Assembly (NCBI GenBank): GCA_001898505.1
Contig: MKTZ01000025.1
Span: 434,001 to 498,000, forward strand
Direction: 5' to 3'
Source: Sphingobacteriales bacterium 50-39
GTDB taxonomy: Bacteria; Bacteroidota; Bacteroidia; Chitinophagales; Chitinophagaceae
DNA length: 64,000 nt
Position 1 is the first letter of the stretch; each line of letters starts with the position of its first letter. Below the pieces are notes generated by a model. That model saw only the letters and a list, made by a program, of their open reading frames with translations, was not told the DNA's origin and did not search any database. Position numbers and translations under genes: made by a program. Shown here piece after piece: positions 44,390-53,480 of the stretch.

Positions 44390-45718
44390 TCATTTCTTCA
44401 TCTTCAGCCTGTCTGCTACCAGCTTGCCGATCTGAGTACCCATGCGATTGCTGACCACCGTGCTGTAACGGAAGTGTATGCCTCCGAAAAAACGCGAGTT
44501 CATGGTCTCCAGCGCTGCATCCCTGAAAGATGGGAACGATCTGTTGTTGATACCAAACTCCAGCTCGGTCGTGTCCGTATAAGCGAATTTATCTCCAAAG
44601 ACGCTGGTGAGCGCCTCTGCCGCGGACGCCGAAATGGTGCAATGACCGCAGGTATATTCCGGGAAGGGCGGGGTCTGCAAATGTGGCCGCCAGTTGGGAT
44701 CGAAGTATTTATTGATCACGGTTTCGGGCCTCACCGTATTGTAGATATATTTTATATTCCAGCATTGGATAAAGGCATCGAAAAGGGCAATCGCCGTCTT
44801 GGCGTGGGCCAGGACGGTGGTCTCGAAATCTGCGCCCGCCTTTTTCGCCGCGATGCCGGCAACACTCATCCAGTGACCGCCCGGCGAGAATTTTTTGGTC
44901 CCGAACATCAGGTGCCCCGATACATTCAGCTTAAAGGGATTGTCATCCCAGAAATCCGCGATATTGGTCTCTTCCGGCGTCAGGCTGTCTACCTTATTCT
45001 GGATAGCCTTTACCTCCTTATAATAAGGACTGTTCTTGTCGGTGACATTAAAGGCATAGGGAGGAGGAGGCATGAACTCGTCGATGCTGTCCATCACCAC
45101 ATACCGGATGGTGCTCCAGTGTGGCTCCATGGCAGAGGTATAGGCGGGAGGAGTAGGGACCCATCTGCCGGGAGAATCCTTGACGGTGTATTCCGGCGCA
45201 CCCCTTGTCTCCTTGTACCTGTCTTTCTGGCTCCAGCTCATGATGGCGGCTGCCACGGTATCCGCAAATGCCAGGGTGTTGTTGTACATATCGTCGGGCA
45301 TACCATGATCCCTGGCCATTTTTTTCAGGCTGTCCGTATATAGCCGCATGCTACCCTCGGGAAAGGTCACTGCTTCTCCCAGCTTACAAAATGCCAGCAG
45401 GGACGCCAGCTCATAGTCGATGCTCTTTTCCTTCCCGGGTCTGGCGATAACTTTCAGCCCGTGGAGCTGTCCTCCTAATGATTGATATTGGTCGGGATTG
45501 CCCGCGGCCATCGCTTCATAACCCGCTACCGCGGCATACATATAATTACGGGAAGCTACAATAGGACCGAAGTTATTGCCCATTACCACCGTATTCAGCT
45601 CATGCACGGTATTGGAGTAAAGGAGCGGGTCCTTGAATATCTTGTCATAATCATGCTGGGTATTGCAAGCTGTCAGCAGAATGACGGCGCAGCATAGGCA
45701 AACAACTGGATTTCGCAT
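44390..45718 (-). CDS. Vanadium haloperoxidase/PAP2-superfamily lipoprotein, 442 aa
   Basis: Lipoprotein leader ends LLTACN (lipidated C18). The C-terminal half carries the vanadate/phosphate pocket of the superfamily: KYIYNTVRPETV (Lys and first Arg), PPFPEYTCGHCTISAS (the PSGH motif) and SRFFGGIHFRYSTVVSNRMG (second Arg and His). In usual members the second motif has Ser before Gly-His; here the codon is TGC, Cys. The fold also serves acid phosphatases, so halide oxidation is unproven. Head to head with the NTF2-like gene, tail to tail with GH95 (stops adjacent). Confidence 0.85.
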   Translation of the reverse strand: MRNPVVCLCCAVILLTACNTQHDYDKIFKDPLLYSNTVHELNTVVMGNNFGPIVASRNYMYAAVAGYEAMAAGNPDQYQSLGGQLHGLKVIARPGKEKSIDYELASLLAFCKLGEAVTFPEGSMRLYTDSLKKMARDHGMPDDMYNNTLAFADTVAAAIMSWSQKDRYKETRGAPEYTVKDSPGRWVPTPPAYTSAMEPHWSTIRYVVMDSIDEFMPPPPYAFNVTDKNSPYYKEVKAIQNKVDSLTPEETNIADFWDDNPFKLNVSGHLMFGTKKFSPGGHWMSVAGIAAKKAGADFETTVLAHAKTAIALFDAFIQCWNIKYIYNTVRPETVINKYFDPNWRPHLQTPPFPEYTCGHCTISASAAEALTSVFGDKFAYTDTTELEFGINNRSFPSFRDAALETMNSRFFGGIHFRYSTVVSNRMGTQIGKLVADRLKMKK

Positions 45719-45905
45719 GCCCTAAGTTATGGTAATAACCTGTTTGGGAGATATTTTTTTATAATTATTAATTCCTGACGGGCTTCCTGTCTGTTTTATC
45801 CCCGGTCCTGGCCCGGGTGAACTATTGTCCCGCAAATATACGCTGATCAACAATATTGAATTTCCCCGGGCACCGGAATTGCAGTAACTTTCCTAAAACT
45901 TTTTT

Positions 45906-45947
45906 ATGACTACGAAAGAAGCCGTTATGACTACGAAAGAGGTTGCC
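45906..45947 (+). repeat. Tandem 21-bp duplication over a start codon
   Basis: Bases 45906-45926 and 45927-45947 agree in their first 14 bases (ATGACTACGAAAGA) and encode MTTKEAV and MTTKEVA. The unit is in frame. It creates two alternative start codons. Confidence 0.75.
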
Positions 45948-46286
45948 AGCCGCCTGGTAGCCATCTGTCGCAAGGGTGATTTTGAAAAAGCTCAGAAAGA
46001 GTTATTTGCAAAAGATGCCATCAGCATCGAGCCGCATGGAACACCGGAATTTCAGAAAGAAACCAAGGGGCTGGATGCCATCCTGAAAAAAGGCGAGAAA
46101 TGGGCATCCATGGTCGAAGAATACCACGATATGAAAGTGTCCGAACCATTGATAGCCGGCAATTCATTTGCCGTCACTATGTCTATGAACGTGACCATGA
46201 AGGGGAAGGGTAAAATGGATATGACGGAATTATGTGTGTACCAGGTCAAGGATGGCAAGATCGTCGCCGAGTATTTTAACATGTAA
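45906..46286 (+). CDS. SnoaL/NTF2-like protein, 126 aa, with duplicated start
   Basis: A small cytoplasmic alpha+beta cone fold: LVAICRKGDFEKAQKELFAK, KGLDAILKKGEKWASMVEEY, FAVTMSMNVTMKGKGKMDM and YQVKDGKIVAEYFNM. The first 42 bases are two near-copies of a 21-bp unit, each beginning ATGACTACGAAAGA, so the real start may be 45906 or 45927 (119 aa). Proteins of this fold bind hydrophobic ligands or catalyse isomerisations; no activity is assigned. It precedes the GMC oxidoreductase gene by 14 bp and probably shares its transcript. Confidence 0.82.
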   Translation: MTTKEAVMTTKEVASRLVAICRKGDFEKAQKELFAKDAISIEPHGTPEFQKETKGLDAILKKGEKWASMVEEYHDMKVSEPLIAGNSFAVTMSMNVTMKGKGKMDMTELCVYQVKDGKIVAEYFNM

Positions 46287-46300
46287 GTCGATATTGCCAT

Positions 46301-47983
46301 ATGAATAATTATGACGCCATCGTCGTCGGGTCCGGCATCAGCGGAGGCTGGGCGGCTAAAGAATTATGCGAAAAGGGACTGAAAACCCTCGTCCTGGAGA
46401 GAGGCCGGAGTGTCGTACATCTCAAGGACTATCCTACAGCTAATATGCGATCCTGGGAATTCCCTCACAGAGGGGAGATGCCCCGGTCGTTCGTAGAAGA
46501 AAATCCTCTTATCACACAAGCTGCGGGTTTTGGGGAAGATACTGCCCATTTTTTTATCAAGGACAAGGATCATCCCTATGTCCAGGATAAGCCATTCGAA
46601 TGGATCAGGGGCTACCAGGTGGGGGGGAAATCCCTTATCTGGGGACGCGCCTGTCCGCGATGGAGCAGCAATGAGTTCATTTCTCCCGCACGGGATGGAT
46701 ACGGCATCGAATGGCCCATCAGCTATGACGAGATCGCGCCCTGGTATTCGCATGTGGAGATATTCGCCGGCATCTGCGGCAACAAGGATGGCATCGACTC
46801 CATGCCGGATGGAGAGTACCTTCCGCCTTTCGAGTTCAACTGTGCCGAAAAAGAAATAAAGAAAAGAATAGAGGCAAAATACAAAGATCGTTATTATATC
46901 CAGGGACGCTGGGCCCAGCTGACGGAAGCCAGGGACATACATATCAAGCAGGGCAGGGGACAATGCCAGGCGCGGGACCTTTGTATGCGTGGATGTCCTT
47001 TTGGCGGCTATTTTAGCTCGGTGTCCTCCACCTTACCATGGGCGCAAAAGACAGGCAATCTTACCATACGCCCCTTCTCTGTCGTGCATTCCATCATCTA
47101 CGATGAAAAGAAAGGCAAGGCAGTGGGTGTAAAGGTCATCGACGCCAATACAAAAGAGGAAATAGACTATTATGCCCGCGTCATCTTTATGAACGCCTCT
47201 GCGCTCAATACCAACCTTGTTCTGTTGAACTCCACATCCGGCAGGTTCCCCAACGGCTTTGGCAATGACAACGGCTTGCTGGGAAAATATATCTGCTTTC
47301 AGAACTATCGCGGTTCCGTAGGCGGCAGCATAGAAGGTTTTGAAGACAAATATTATTATGGACGCCGCACCACCGAATGTATGATGCCCAATTTCCGCAA
47401 TCTGGGTAAGAACGATATGGATTTTGTGGGAGGATATATGGCTTTCTCCGGCGCCTATCGGAATAGGGGTATCGAGCCCGCAGGGGCAGGCATCGGGGCC
47501 GATTATAAAGCGAATATGAGCGAACCCGGCAAATGGGGGATGTATATGTATATGCAGGGCGAGACGGTTCCCAAGGAGACGAACCATGTAGCGCTCAGCA
47601 AGGACAAAAAGGATCAGTGGGGCATTCCCCTGCTGGTGACCTCCGTAGGGTATGACGACAATGACGAACGGCTCTTAAAAGACTTTCTCACACAGGCCAG
47701 CGAGATGCTGGACAGCGCCGGCGTAAAGGACATCCGGTCATATGACAATCATTGGGCGCCGGGCAGGGATATCCATGAGATGGGTGGCTGCCGGATGGGC
47801 AAAGACCCAAAGACCTCTCTTCTCAACGGGCATAATCAGTTCCATCAATGTAAAAATGTATTTGTCACGGATGGGGCCTGTATGACCAGCACGGCCAATC
47901 AAAGTCCCTCCATCCTGTATATGGCGCTGACGGCAAGGGCCGCCAACTACGCCTTCGAAGAAATGAAGAAAGGGAATCTATGA
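46301..47983 (+). CDS. GMC-family FAD oxidoreductase, 560 aa
   Basis: Oxidises an alcohol or sugar. The N-terminal FAD-binding segment YDAIVVGSGISGGWAAKELC has GSGISGG; YQVGGKSLIWGRACPRWS is the second GMC signature; the C-terminal substrate domain has NHWAPGRDIHEMGGCRMG and VTDGACMTSTANQSPSILYM. Many Bacteroidota members are the large subunit of gluconate- or glucoside-3-dehydrogenase-like complexes with a small twin-Arg subunit; no such subunit is adjacent here. No Tat or Sec signal is seen, so export would need a partner. The Cys-rich stretch CQARDLCMRGCPFGGYF may bind metal or stabilise the fold. Confidence 0.92.
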   Translation: MNNYDAIVVGSGISGGWAAKELCEKGLKTLVLERGRSVVHLKDYPTANMRSWEFPHRGEMPRSFVEENPLITQAAGFGEDTAHFFIKDKDHPYVQDKPFEWIRGYQVGGKSLIWGRACPRWSSNEFISPARDGYGIEWPISYDEIAPWYSHVEIFAGICGNKDGIDSMPDGEYLPPFEFNCAEKEIKKRIEAKYKDRYYIQGRWAQLTEARDIHIKQGRGQCQARDLCMRGCPFGGYFSSVSSTLPWAQKTGNLTIRPFSVVHSIIYDEKKGKAVGVKVIDANTKEEIDYYARVIFMNASALNTNLVLLNSTSGRFPNGFGNDNGLLGKYICFQNYRGSVGGSIEGFEDKYYYGRRTTECMMPNFRNLGKNDMDFVGGYMAFSGAYRNRGIEPAGAGIGADYKANMSEPGKWGMYMYMQGETVPKETNHVALSKDKKDQWGIPLLVTSVGYDDNDERLLKDFLTQASEMLDSAGVKDIRSYDNHWAPGRDIHEMGGCRMGKDPKTSLLNGHNQFHQCKNVFVTDGACMTSTANQSPSILYMALTARAANYAFEEMKKGNL

Positions 47984-49255
47984 CAGGGGATTCATCATCC
48001 CGATATGCGTTCCATTCCATTCAGGGAAGAGTGCATTGTCATTGCCAAGCCGCAGATGCCTGTCGGCCACTTCGCTGAATACGGAACGGAAGTCCGTCGT
48101 TACTTTCAGGTCCCTGCGATCTTCCAGGTTCTCCAGGACCAGGGTGTCTACGCTGCCGTGGACCCGCCCTCCATTGACATCATTACCTAAAATGAAATTA
48201 CAGGAAGCCCGGCCATGGTCTGTTCCGCCCGTACCGTTCTGATGCACGGTCCTGCCAAATTCCGTCATGGTCATTACCGTCACATCGTCCTGGTATGCGG
48301 ACAGGTCGGTCCAGAAGGCCGTAATGCTGCCGCTGAGATCACCCGCATTACGGGCAAAAATGCCGTTGCCGGCCCCCTGGTTGAAATGCGTATCCCATCC
48401 ATTGGACTCGGTGAACGCGATCTCCAGCCCCACGTCCATCTTTATCAGCTGGGCAATTTGTTTTAAGTTATTGCCCAGCGGCGAGTTCGGGTATACGGCA
48501 TTGTTATCCGGCTTGTAATTCCGGGTATCCGCCTTTTGCAGCATCTTTACAGCTTCGAAGGTTTCTTCCCCGGTGTCCTTCAAAAGTCCTGGCGATGTCT
48601 GATCATAAAGGTCTTCAAAGCTGCTCGCCACCTTGCCGGCCGCTATAGGATTGCCTTTCATCTGGATGGCAAAATCCTGCAGGTTGCTGATGGCGACGGT
48701 GGGGTTGTCGCCATAAAAGCTCCTGGGCAGGGCAGAGCCGAGACTCACCGCCGTGAAAGGCGTGAGACTGTCATGTCCCAGCAATCCCACGGCTCGGTTG
48801 AGCCAGCCGCTGGCAGTGCCTTTGTTGAAAGGAGTGCCCGACTCCATATAGTCCTGTGCGTCGAAATGCGATCTTGTATTGTTGGGAGATCCTATACCAT
48901 GTACGATGGCCAGCCGCCGATCGCGGAACAGCGGTTCGAACGTCTTCATAGAAGGATGCAGGCCAAATCGTCCGTCCAGGTCGATCAGCGGATTGTCATT
49001 ACCGCCTTTGGCAGCGGAGATAAAAAGTGTAGGGCGGGCCGCCTGCAGATTGACATCCGTAAAAGGCGTCACCGCCATCAACCCATCCATCGCACCTCTT
49101 TGAAAGATACAGACAAGCACTTTTCTCTTTTTGTAAGGCCGCACGATCTTGTCACGCGCGGCTGCTTCCGCCAGGAAGCCCGGTATGCCGCCCATCATGC
49201 CGACACCCAACAGCGCCAGCCCGCCACCTTTAAGAAAACCACGTCTCGTGACCAT
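47978..49255 (-). CDS. DUF1501 protein with Tat signal, 425 aa
   Basis: Twin-arginine signal MVTRRGFLKGGGLALLGVG. The body follows the DUF1501 pattern, distantly related to sulfatases and phosphatases: RKVLVCIFQRGAMDGLMAVT, GRFGLHPSMKTFEPLFRD, VHGIGSPNNTRSHFDAQDYM, ESNGWDTHFNQG and VMTMTEFGRTVHQNGTGGTD followed by HGRASCNFILG. Conserved Asp and His residues could hold a metal. Activity is unknown in the family. It is encoded directly after the DUF1800 gene, the standard pair in Bacteroidota and Planctomycetota, and both are exported. It converges on the GMC gene with overlapping ends. Confidence 0.92.
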   Translation of the reverse strand: MVTRRGFLKGGGLALLGVGMMGGIPGFLAEAAARDKIVRPYKKRKVLVCIFQRGAMDGLMAVTPFTDVNLQAARPTLFISAAKGGNDNPLIDLDGRFGLHPSMKTFEPLFRDRRLAIVHGIGSPNNTRSHFDAQDYMESGTPFNKGTASGWLNRAVGLLGHDSLTPFTAVSLGSALPRSFYGDNPTVAISNLQDFAIQMKGNPIAAGKVASSFEDLYDQTSPGLLKDTGEETFEAVKMLQKADTRNYKPDNNAVYPNSPLGNNLKQIAQLIKMDVGLEIAFTESNGWDTHFNQGAGNGIFARNAGDLSGSITAFWTDLSAYQDDVTVMTMTEFGRTVHQNGTGGTDHGRASCNFILGNDVNGGRVHGSVDTLVLENLEDRRDLKVTTDFRSVFSEVADRHLRLGNDNALFPEWNGTHIGMMNPLS

Positions 49256-49266
49256 ACTATTTAGTT

Positions 49267-50985
49267 TTAGCGTCTTTGATATTCGGGTGAACCAATGATA
49301 ATGCCTACGACCTGGGTCAGCGCACCCGGCGAAAGGACAGGTGCGGTGGTGACAGCCGTCTCGCCCATGCCTGCCCTGACCTGTTGGCAGTCGGCCGCAT
49401 TTACCTTCTGTGGCAGGTTGGGATCATTGAGCATCGGCGTCAGTCTTTTGATCGTCGGGTCCGGATCACGCTCGGGCATGATCAGATGACAATAGGTCAC
49501 CAGGGCCGCCTGGGCGCTCTCGGGTTCATGGTTATTGTTCAGGGCGGCCAGGTCGAAGCTGACGCCTGGTATCCTGCCGGCGGCAAACGCCAGCCCAAAA
49601 TTCATACGGCTCAGCAACGAGCCGGTATTGATCCAATACTGTCCTTTATCGGGGAATCCTGTTGGGGCCTGGTAACAATACATTTTCTCTCCCATACGGG
49701 TGATCCAGTTATACAATTGCATGGGCTGCCCGATCCTTGCGTGAAGACTGCGGACAGCGCCGATGGCCAGCTCGAATGGCGACTTTGTTTTTTCCCGTAC
49801 GGCCTGGGCGCTCCAGAACTCAGGGGAATAGACCATCGTCAGCAGCACCTGACGGATATCTCCATTTTTATTGGTAAAGGTCTTGGCCATCCTGTCGATC
49901 AGGGCGGACGGAGGATCGTCGTTGACAAATCGGACCGCTATCTTCCTGCAGATAAAATGCGCCGTAGAAGGATGATGCGCCAGCATGTCCAGCAGCTGCA
50001 GACCTTCTTCCTCGCCGCCGTCGGGACCGAAATGCTTGCCTAACACCATTTTCTCGCCCTTGTCATGCCGGCGTGGTGTAAAAAGATATTCGTTTTCCCG
50101 CACCGTCCATCCGGTGAGCACCCGCGCCGCCTGGGTAACGTCTTGCTGTGTATAGCCGCCATCCACGCCCATGGTATGCAGCTCCATCAATTCACGGGCA
50201 TAATTTTCATTCAGCCCCTGGGCCGTACGGGCCACTTGTATCGGCCGCATCCCATCCCGCATTTCATCCATAGGACCGCTGCTGGAGAAATTATCCAGAT
50301 AATACAGCATGGCGGGTGACTGGGCCGTGGCCTTGAGCAGATCGCCGAATTTGCCAAGGGCGCCGGGACGTATGATATCCCGCTCATAGACGGGAATGAA
50401 CTGGGCGCAGTCGTTCTTGGTGACAGAGACATTGAAATGATTGAACCAGAAATCCGTCATCACTTCCCGTAGCTGGTTTTGAGCGTAGGCCGCCCGGAGT
50501 ATCTTTTGACAGTACAGCTGACGGAACAATTCGTTCTCGGGTTTGTAACCCTTCTTATCCATATAATCTTTGAGGATATCCTTGTAGGCTTTTTGATCCG
50601 CCCGCACACTATCCTTATTGACGATGCCGTCGCGGATGGCCATGCGGATCACTTCCCCGTTCTTGGGGTATGTCAATGCTATTTGTTCATTGCTTAATTT
50701 CAGGGCATCGAGGGGGACCAGTTGCACGTCCAGGGAATCTTCCGGAAGGTCTGCCTTCAATTGCTGCTCGAACCATTTTTCCAGTCCCATCCGGGCGACC
50801 TCGTCCACCTGTCCGGGAGTAGCGCCATATGTAAAACGGCTAAGAAGATGGGCTGCGGCCTGTTTTTCGGTGAGCCCGGCTTCGCGATACGGCATGCGAT
50901 GCGGCCTTTTTTCACCCCAGAAAGAGGTCAACAGAATAAATCCACCAAGGATAGGCAGTGTTCGACGGAGGAACTTGGCATTCAT
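49267..50985 (-). CDS. DUF1800 protein, exported, 572 aa
   Basis: Hydrophobic leader (FLRRTLPILGGFILLTSFWG) then the DUF1800 signature: AAAHLLSRFTYGATPGQVDE, EKWFEQQL, VMTDFWFNHFNVSVTKNDC, ENYARELMELHTMGVDGGYT, QDVTQAARVLTGWTV and HHPSTAHFICRKIAVRFV. This helical family has no known biochemistry. It stands first in the pair with DUF1501, 11 bp ahead, so they form one unit. Adjacency to a GMC oxidoreductase and haloperoxidase-like gene is suggestive of an extracytoplasmic oxidative process but unproven. Confidence 0.92.
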   Translation of the reverse strand: MNAKFLRRTLPILGGFILLTSFWGEKRPHRMPYREAGLTEKQAAAHLLSRFTYGATPGQVDEVARMGLEKWFEQQLKADLPEDSLDVQLVPLDALKLSNEQIALTYPKNGEVIRMAIRDGIVNKDSVRADQKAYKDILKDYMDKKGYKPENELFRQLYCQKILRAAYAQNQLREVMTDFWFNHFNVSVTKNDCAQFIPVYERDIIRPGALGKFGDLLKATAQSPAMLYYLDNFSSSGPMDEMRDGMRPIQVARTAQGLNENYARELMELHTMGVDGGYTQQDVTQAARVLTGWTVRENEYLFTPRRHDKGEKMVLGKHFGPDGGEEEGLQLLDMLAHHPSTAHFICRKIAVRFVNDDPPSALIDRMAKTFTNKNGDIRQVLLTMVYSPEFWSAQAVREKTKSPFELAIGAVRSLHARIGQPMQLYNWITRMGEKMYCYQAPTGFPDKGQYWINTGSLLSRMNFGLAFAAGRIPGVSFDLAALNNNHEPESAQAALVTYCHLIMPERDPDPTIKRLTPMLNDPNLPQKVNAADCQQVRAGMGETAVTTAPVLSPGALTQVVGIIIGSPEYQRR

Positions 50986-51017
50986 AGGATCATACGACTC
51001 GACGGAAAGCCCTCAGT

Positions 51018-51839
51018 TTAATGACCCGGAGTTTCTTTTTTAAGAAATTTTTTGAGGCTGCTGTTGATATATAGCAGAATATCCTCATTGGAAGCCTTGC
51101 GGCAGAAATCATACGAGGGGCGGTAGCGGTACATGAATAGTTGCAGGGAGTCGCCCTTCAGACCCGTGACTCGGACGACATAGGCTCTCGACCACCGGGA
51201 GTCGATATAATAATCCTTTTCATTTTGAGCCAGCCGTTTTTTCAGCCGCCGCCGCTGGACCTGCACATGGCTGAAGTAGTCGATGGGGCTAAAGCTGAGC
51301 CCCACGCCATCCGAAAAAGTCTTGCCGCCTGCCAGCTTGACCTTGTGGAACTGATCCAGGTACGCGTATTCCTCCTTCCTTTTTATGGAGTCCAGCTGAT
51401 AGTTGCTCAGATCGCCCACCCGTACGGTCGGCAACTCCACCACATTGGGGTCCATATAGACCGTATAACCTTCCTGTCCATCGAACATCCAGTCGCTGAC
51501 AAATGCGGTATCAGGCTTATAGCCTGCGGATGTAAAGACGATGGTATCGCCTCTTTTCGCAGGTATCTTATAGTTACCACCCATGTCGGAAGTATTGTAT
51601 TTCTTTTGAGAGATATTCTGTACGCTCACGGACATGATCACCTCGTCGCTGGCCTTCTGATTTTCAGTCCTTCGATCCAGGTATAAAGTATCTTCGGACT
51701 GAAAATGGCTAATGATGGCCCTTCGGGCGACCGCCCCGTGGCCGGTCTTGACCTTCCCGCGTAGAAGATCCTGAGCGGCGGCTCCGGTAGAAAATAGCAG
51801 CAGACTGGTTATTCCATAGACAGTGTAGCGGGGAGGCAT
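51018..51839 (-). CDS. Exported protein with carboxypeptidase-regulatory-like domain, 273 aa
   Basis: Signal peptide MPPRYTVYGITSLLLFSTGAAAQ. Residues about 60-145 form a beta-sandwich of the CarboxypepD-reg type (VSVQNISQKKYNTSDMGGNY, IVFTSAGYKPDTAFVSDW, VYMDPNVVELPTVRVGDLSN). The C-terminal half is basic and helical (QVQRRRLKKRLAQNEKDYY, NEDILLYINSSLKKFLKKE). Bacteroidota have many such small periplasmic proteins, often of unknown role. It lies 33 bp downstream of the DUF1800 gene start, reading toward it in the same direction, so it may be the first gene of that transcript. Confidence 0.8.
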   Translation of the reverse strand: MPPRYTVYGITSLLLFSTGAAAQDLLRGKVKTGHGAVARRAIISHFQSEDTLYLDRRTENQKASDEVIMSVSVQNISQKKYNTSDMGGNYKIPAKRGDTIVFTSAGYKPDTAFVSDWMFDGQEGYTVYMDPNVVELPTVRVGDLSNYQLDSIKRKEEYAYLDQFHKVKLAGGKTFSDGVGLSFSPIDYFSHVQVQRRRLKKRLAQNEKDYYIDSRWSRAYVVRVTGLKGDSLQLFMYRYRPSYDFCRKASNEDILLYINSSLKKFLKKETPGH

Positions 51840-51895
51840 GCAACAAAATAGAAATAATTATCCGGGCAGCGGATGCCTACTCCCGCAAGCTTTTG

Positions 51896-52579
51896 TTAAA
51901 AAAGCTCGATCTTGAAAAGTTCGCTCATTGCTTTTTGCCCTTTCCCCGTTACGATAAATACCCTTGCATCTGTCCCCGGCCGCAGCCAGTGTGATCCCCG
52001 CATCTTTGTCAGCAGGGCGGCGCCCAGCGATCCCGCCAGATGATGCTTTCTTTCCGTCCAGTCAAGACAGACCCTGGAAAAGCTGCGCCGTTGTTTTTGC
52101 AGTTCGGTGCAGTCGATGCCCATCGTTTCGAACCATTTGACACCGGCGGCCGTCACTTCGAACTCTTTTCCCCGATGGACGATCAGTTTTTGCCGCAACA
52201 GGCTTTCTGTCACCTGTACGCCTACCCGCCCCGCCAGGTGATCATAACAGTGACGGCAATAGGCGATGGGTTGCAGTTTTTCCGCGGGCGGGGTTCTCAC
52301 CCGCTCATTTGCCGGCAGCAGGTTGGCCATGGCCTCCAGCGCATACGCGATCTCGGGCCGGGAAAATGTGTAATAGCGATGGCGGCCCTGTACCTCCACA
52401 TTGAGCAATCCGGCATCGGACAATTTCTTCAAATGCATACTGAGATTGGGCCGGGAAGTGTCAGCCTGGATAGCCAGCTCGGTAGCCGTATAGGCCTTGC
52501 CATCCATCAGCGCCCAGAGTATTCGTCCCCGTACAGGGTCACCTATAAGCGAGGCGATGCGACTGAAATGCTCTTCCAT
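51896..52579 (-). CDS. ArsR-family transcriptional regulator, 227 aa
   Basis: The N-terminal winged helix (about 5-85: SLIGDPVRGRILWALMDGKA, TATELAIQADTSRPNLSMHL, LKKLSDAGLLNVEVQGRHRY) is a plain ArsR domain. A longer C-terminal part includes YCRHCYDHLAGRVGVQVTES, a Cys/His segment common in a subgroup of 220-aa ArsR proteins, and ends in HWLRPGTDARVFIVTGKGQK. Metal or redox sensing is possible but not shown. It lies 49 bp beyond the barrel-like gene, reading the same way, so it may be a member or regulator of that operon. Confidence 0.9.
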   Translation of the reverse strand: MEEHFSRIASLIGDPVRGRILWALMDGKAYTATELAIQADTSRPNLSMHLKKLSDAGLLNVEVQGRHRYYTFSRPEIAYALEAMANLLPANERVRTPPAEKLQPIAYCRHCYDHLAGRVGVQVTESLLRQKLIVHRGKEFEVTAAGVKWFETMGIDCTELQKQRRSFSRVCLDWTERKHHLAGSLGAALLTKMRGSHWLRPGTDARVFIVTGKGQKAMSELFKIELF

Positions 52580-52628
52580 AACATGTATAGTTCAGTATAA
52601 AATGAAATATCGATGTCGGAAGTTACGA

Positions 52629-53423
52629 TTATAAAGTGAATTTCAACGTGGCGGTAGTGTAAAAGAGGGCTGCGGCATTACCCGTCAGCACATGCTGGGG
52701 CAGGGCATAGGCGGGAGATAGGATAAGATTGAATTTTTTATAGGCCAGGATCATAGGAAGGCTTGCTTCATAGGACAGGATGCTGAACTGCCGGCTGTCT
52801 TTTGTCACCATCTCCTCGCCGGCCGGCAGGAGCAGGAAATGCTGCTGTTGCAGATAAGTTTGTGTGAAGTGCTGTGTCCCCGCATATACATATACGGAAG
52901 GGTCCAGGACGATGACGCATTTTCCGAATACGCGGGTGAATTTTATGATATGATCCAGACCCGCCTGAGCGCCGGGATCGGCCTGGCTGCTGAACTTGAC
53001 GTCCCCGCCGATGGTGATGTTCACGATCTTATTCAGCTGGGTGATGCTGGCCGCGACGGATTGTTTGATGGCGGATTGGATAAGGTCTGTATTGTTCTGA
53101 TAAAAATAGCGGGTGGTGGATAGATTGCCCGATAAAGTATTCTTCTTATTGTGGAAATTATATCCTCCTTCCACCAGCGTGGCGGCATACTGCGATTGCA
53201 GGTTGTTATGGATAAATACAAAGTTGGCGTTGATATAAAGACCGTTGCTGAAATTGACCCCGACAAAAGGATAGAGCCCCTTGCTTTTCAGGCTGTCGAC
53301 ACGGCCATAATAATTCATGGCGGAGTTGCCCGTAACTCCAACGACGAGATGGGTGGTAGAGTCTTGCGTAAAAGCTACCTGAACTTGCAGCACCAGCAGT
53401 GCGATAAAGATAGAACGGTACAT
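52629..53423 (-). CDS. Exported barrel-like outer-membrane protein, 264 aa
   Basis: Signal peptide MYRSIFIALLVLQVQVAFTQ. The body alternates short amphipathic strands (LVVGVTGNSAMNYYGRVDSL, GLYINANFVFIHNNLQSQYA, FNLILSPAYALPQHVLTGNA) and ends TATLKFTL, with the aromatic-rich final strand of outer-membrane barrels. About 12 strands could be formed. I recognise no named family. It follows the Ala/Ser/Thr-rich secreted protein on the same strand, separated by a strong hairpin, so it may be its outer-membrane partner. Confidence 0.72.
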   Translation of the reverse strand: MYRSIFIALLVLQVQVAFTQDSTTHLVVGVTGNSAMNYYGRVDSLKSKGLYPFVGVNFSNGLYINANFVFIHNNLQSQYAATLVEGGYNFHNKKNTLSGNLSTTRYFYQNNTDLIQSAIKQSVAASITQLNKIVNITIGGDVKFSSQADPGAQAGLDHIIKFTRVFGKCVIVLDPSVYVYAGTQHFTQTYLQQQHFLLLPAGEEMVTKDSRQFSILSYEASLPMILAYKKFNLILSPAYALPQHVLTGNAAALFYTTATLKFTL

Positions 53424-53440
53424 GATGATGGCTTTAAAGA

Positions 53441-53464
53441 GGTGGCCGCCCCAAGGCGGCCACC
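53441..53464 (-). terminator. Intercistronic GC-rich hairpin
   Basis: GGTGGCCGCC, loop CCAA, then GGCGGCCACC: a perfect 10-bp stem, 16 bp beyond the stop of the Ala/Ser/Thr-rich gene and just ahead of the barrel-like gene. On the minus strand it is followed by TCTTTAAAG, a poor T-run. It may act as a partial terminator or as a 3'-end stabiliser that sets unequal expression of the two genes. Confidence 0.55.
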
Positions 53465-53480
53465 GTTGTTACATAGGGTT

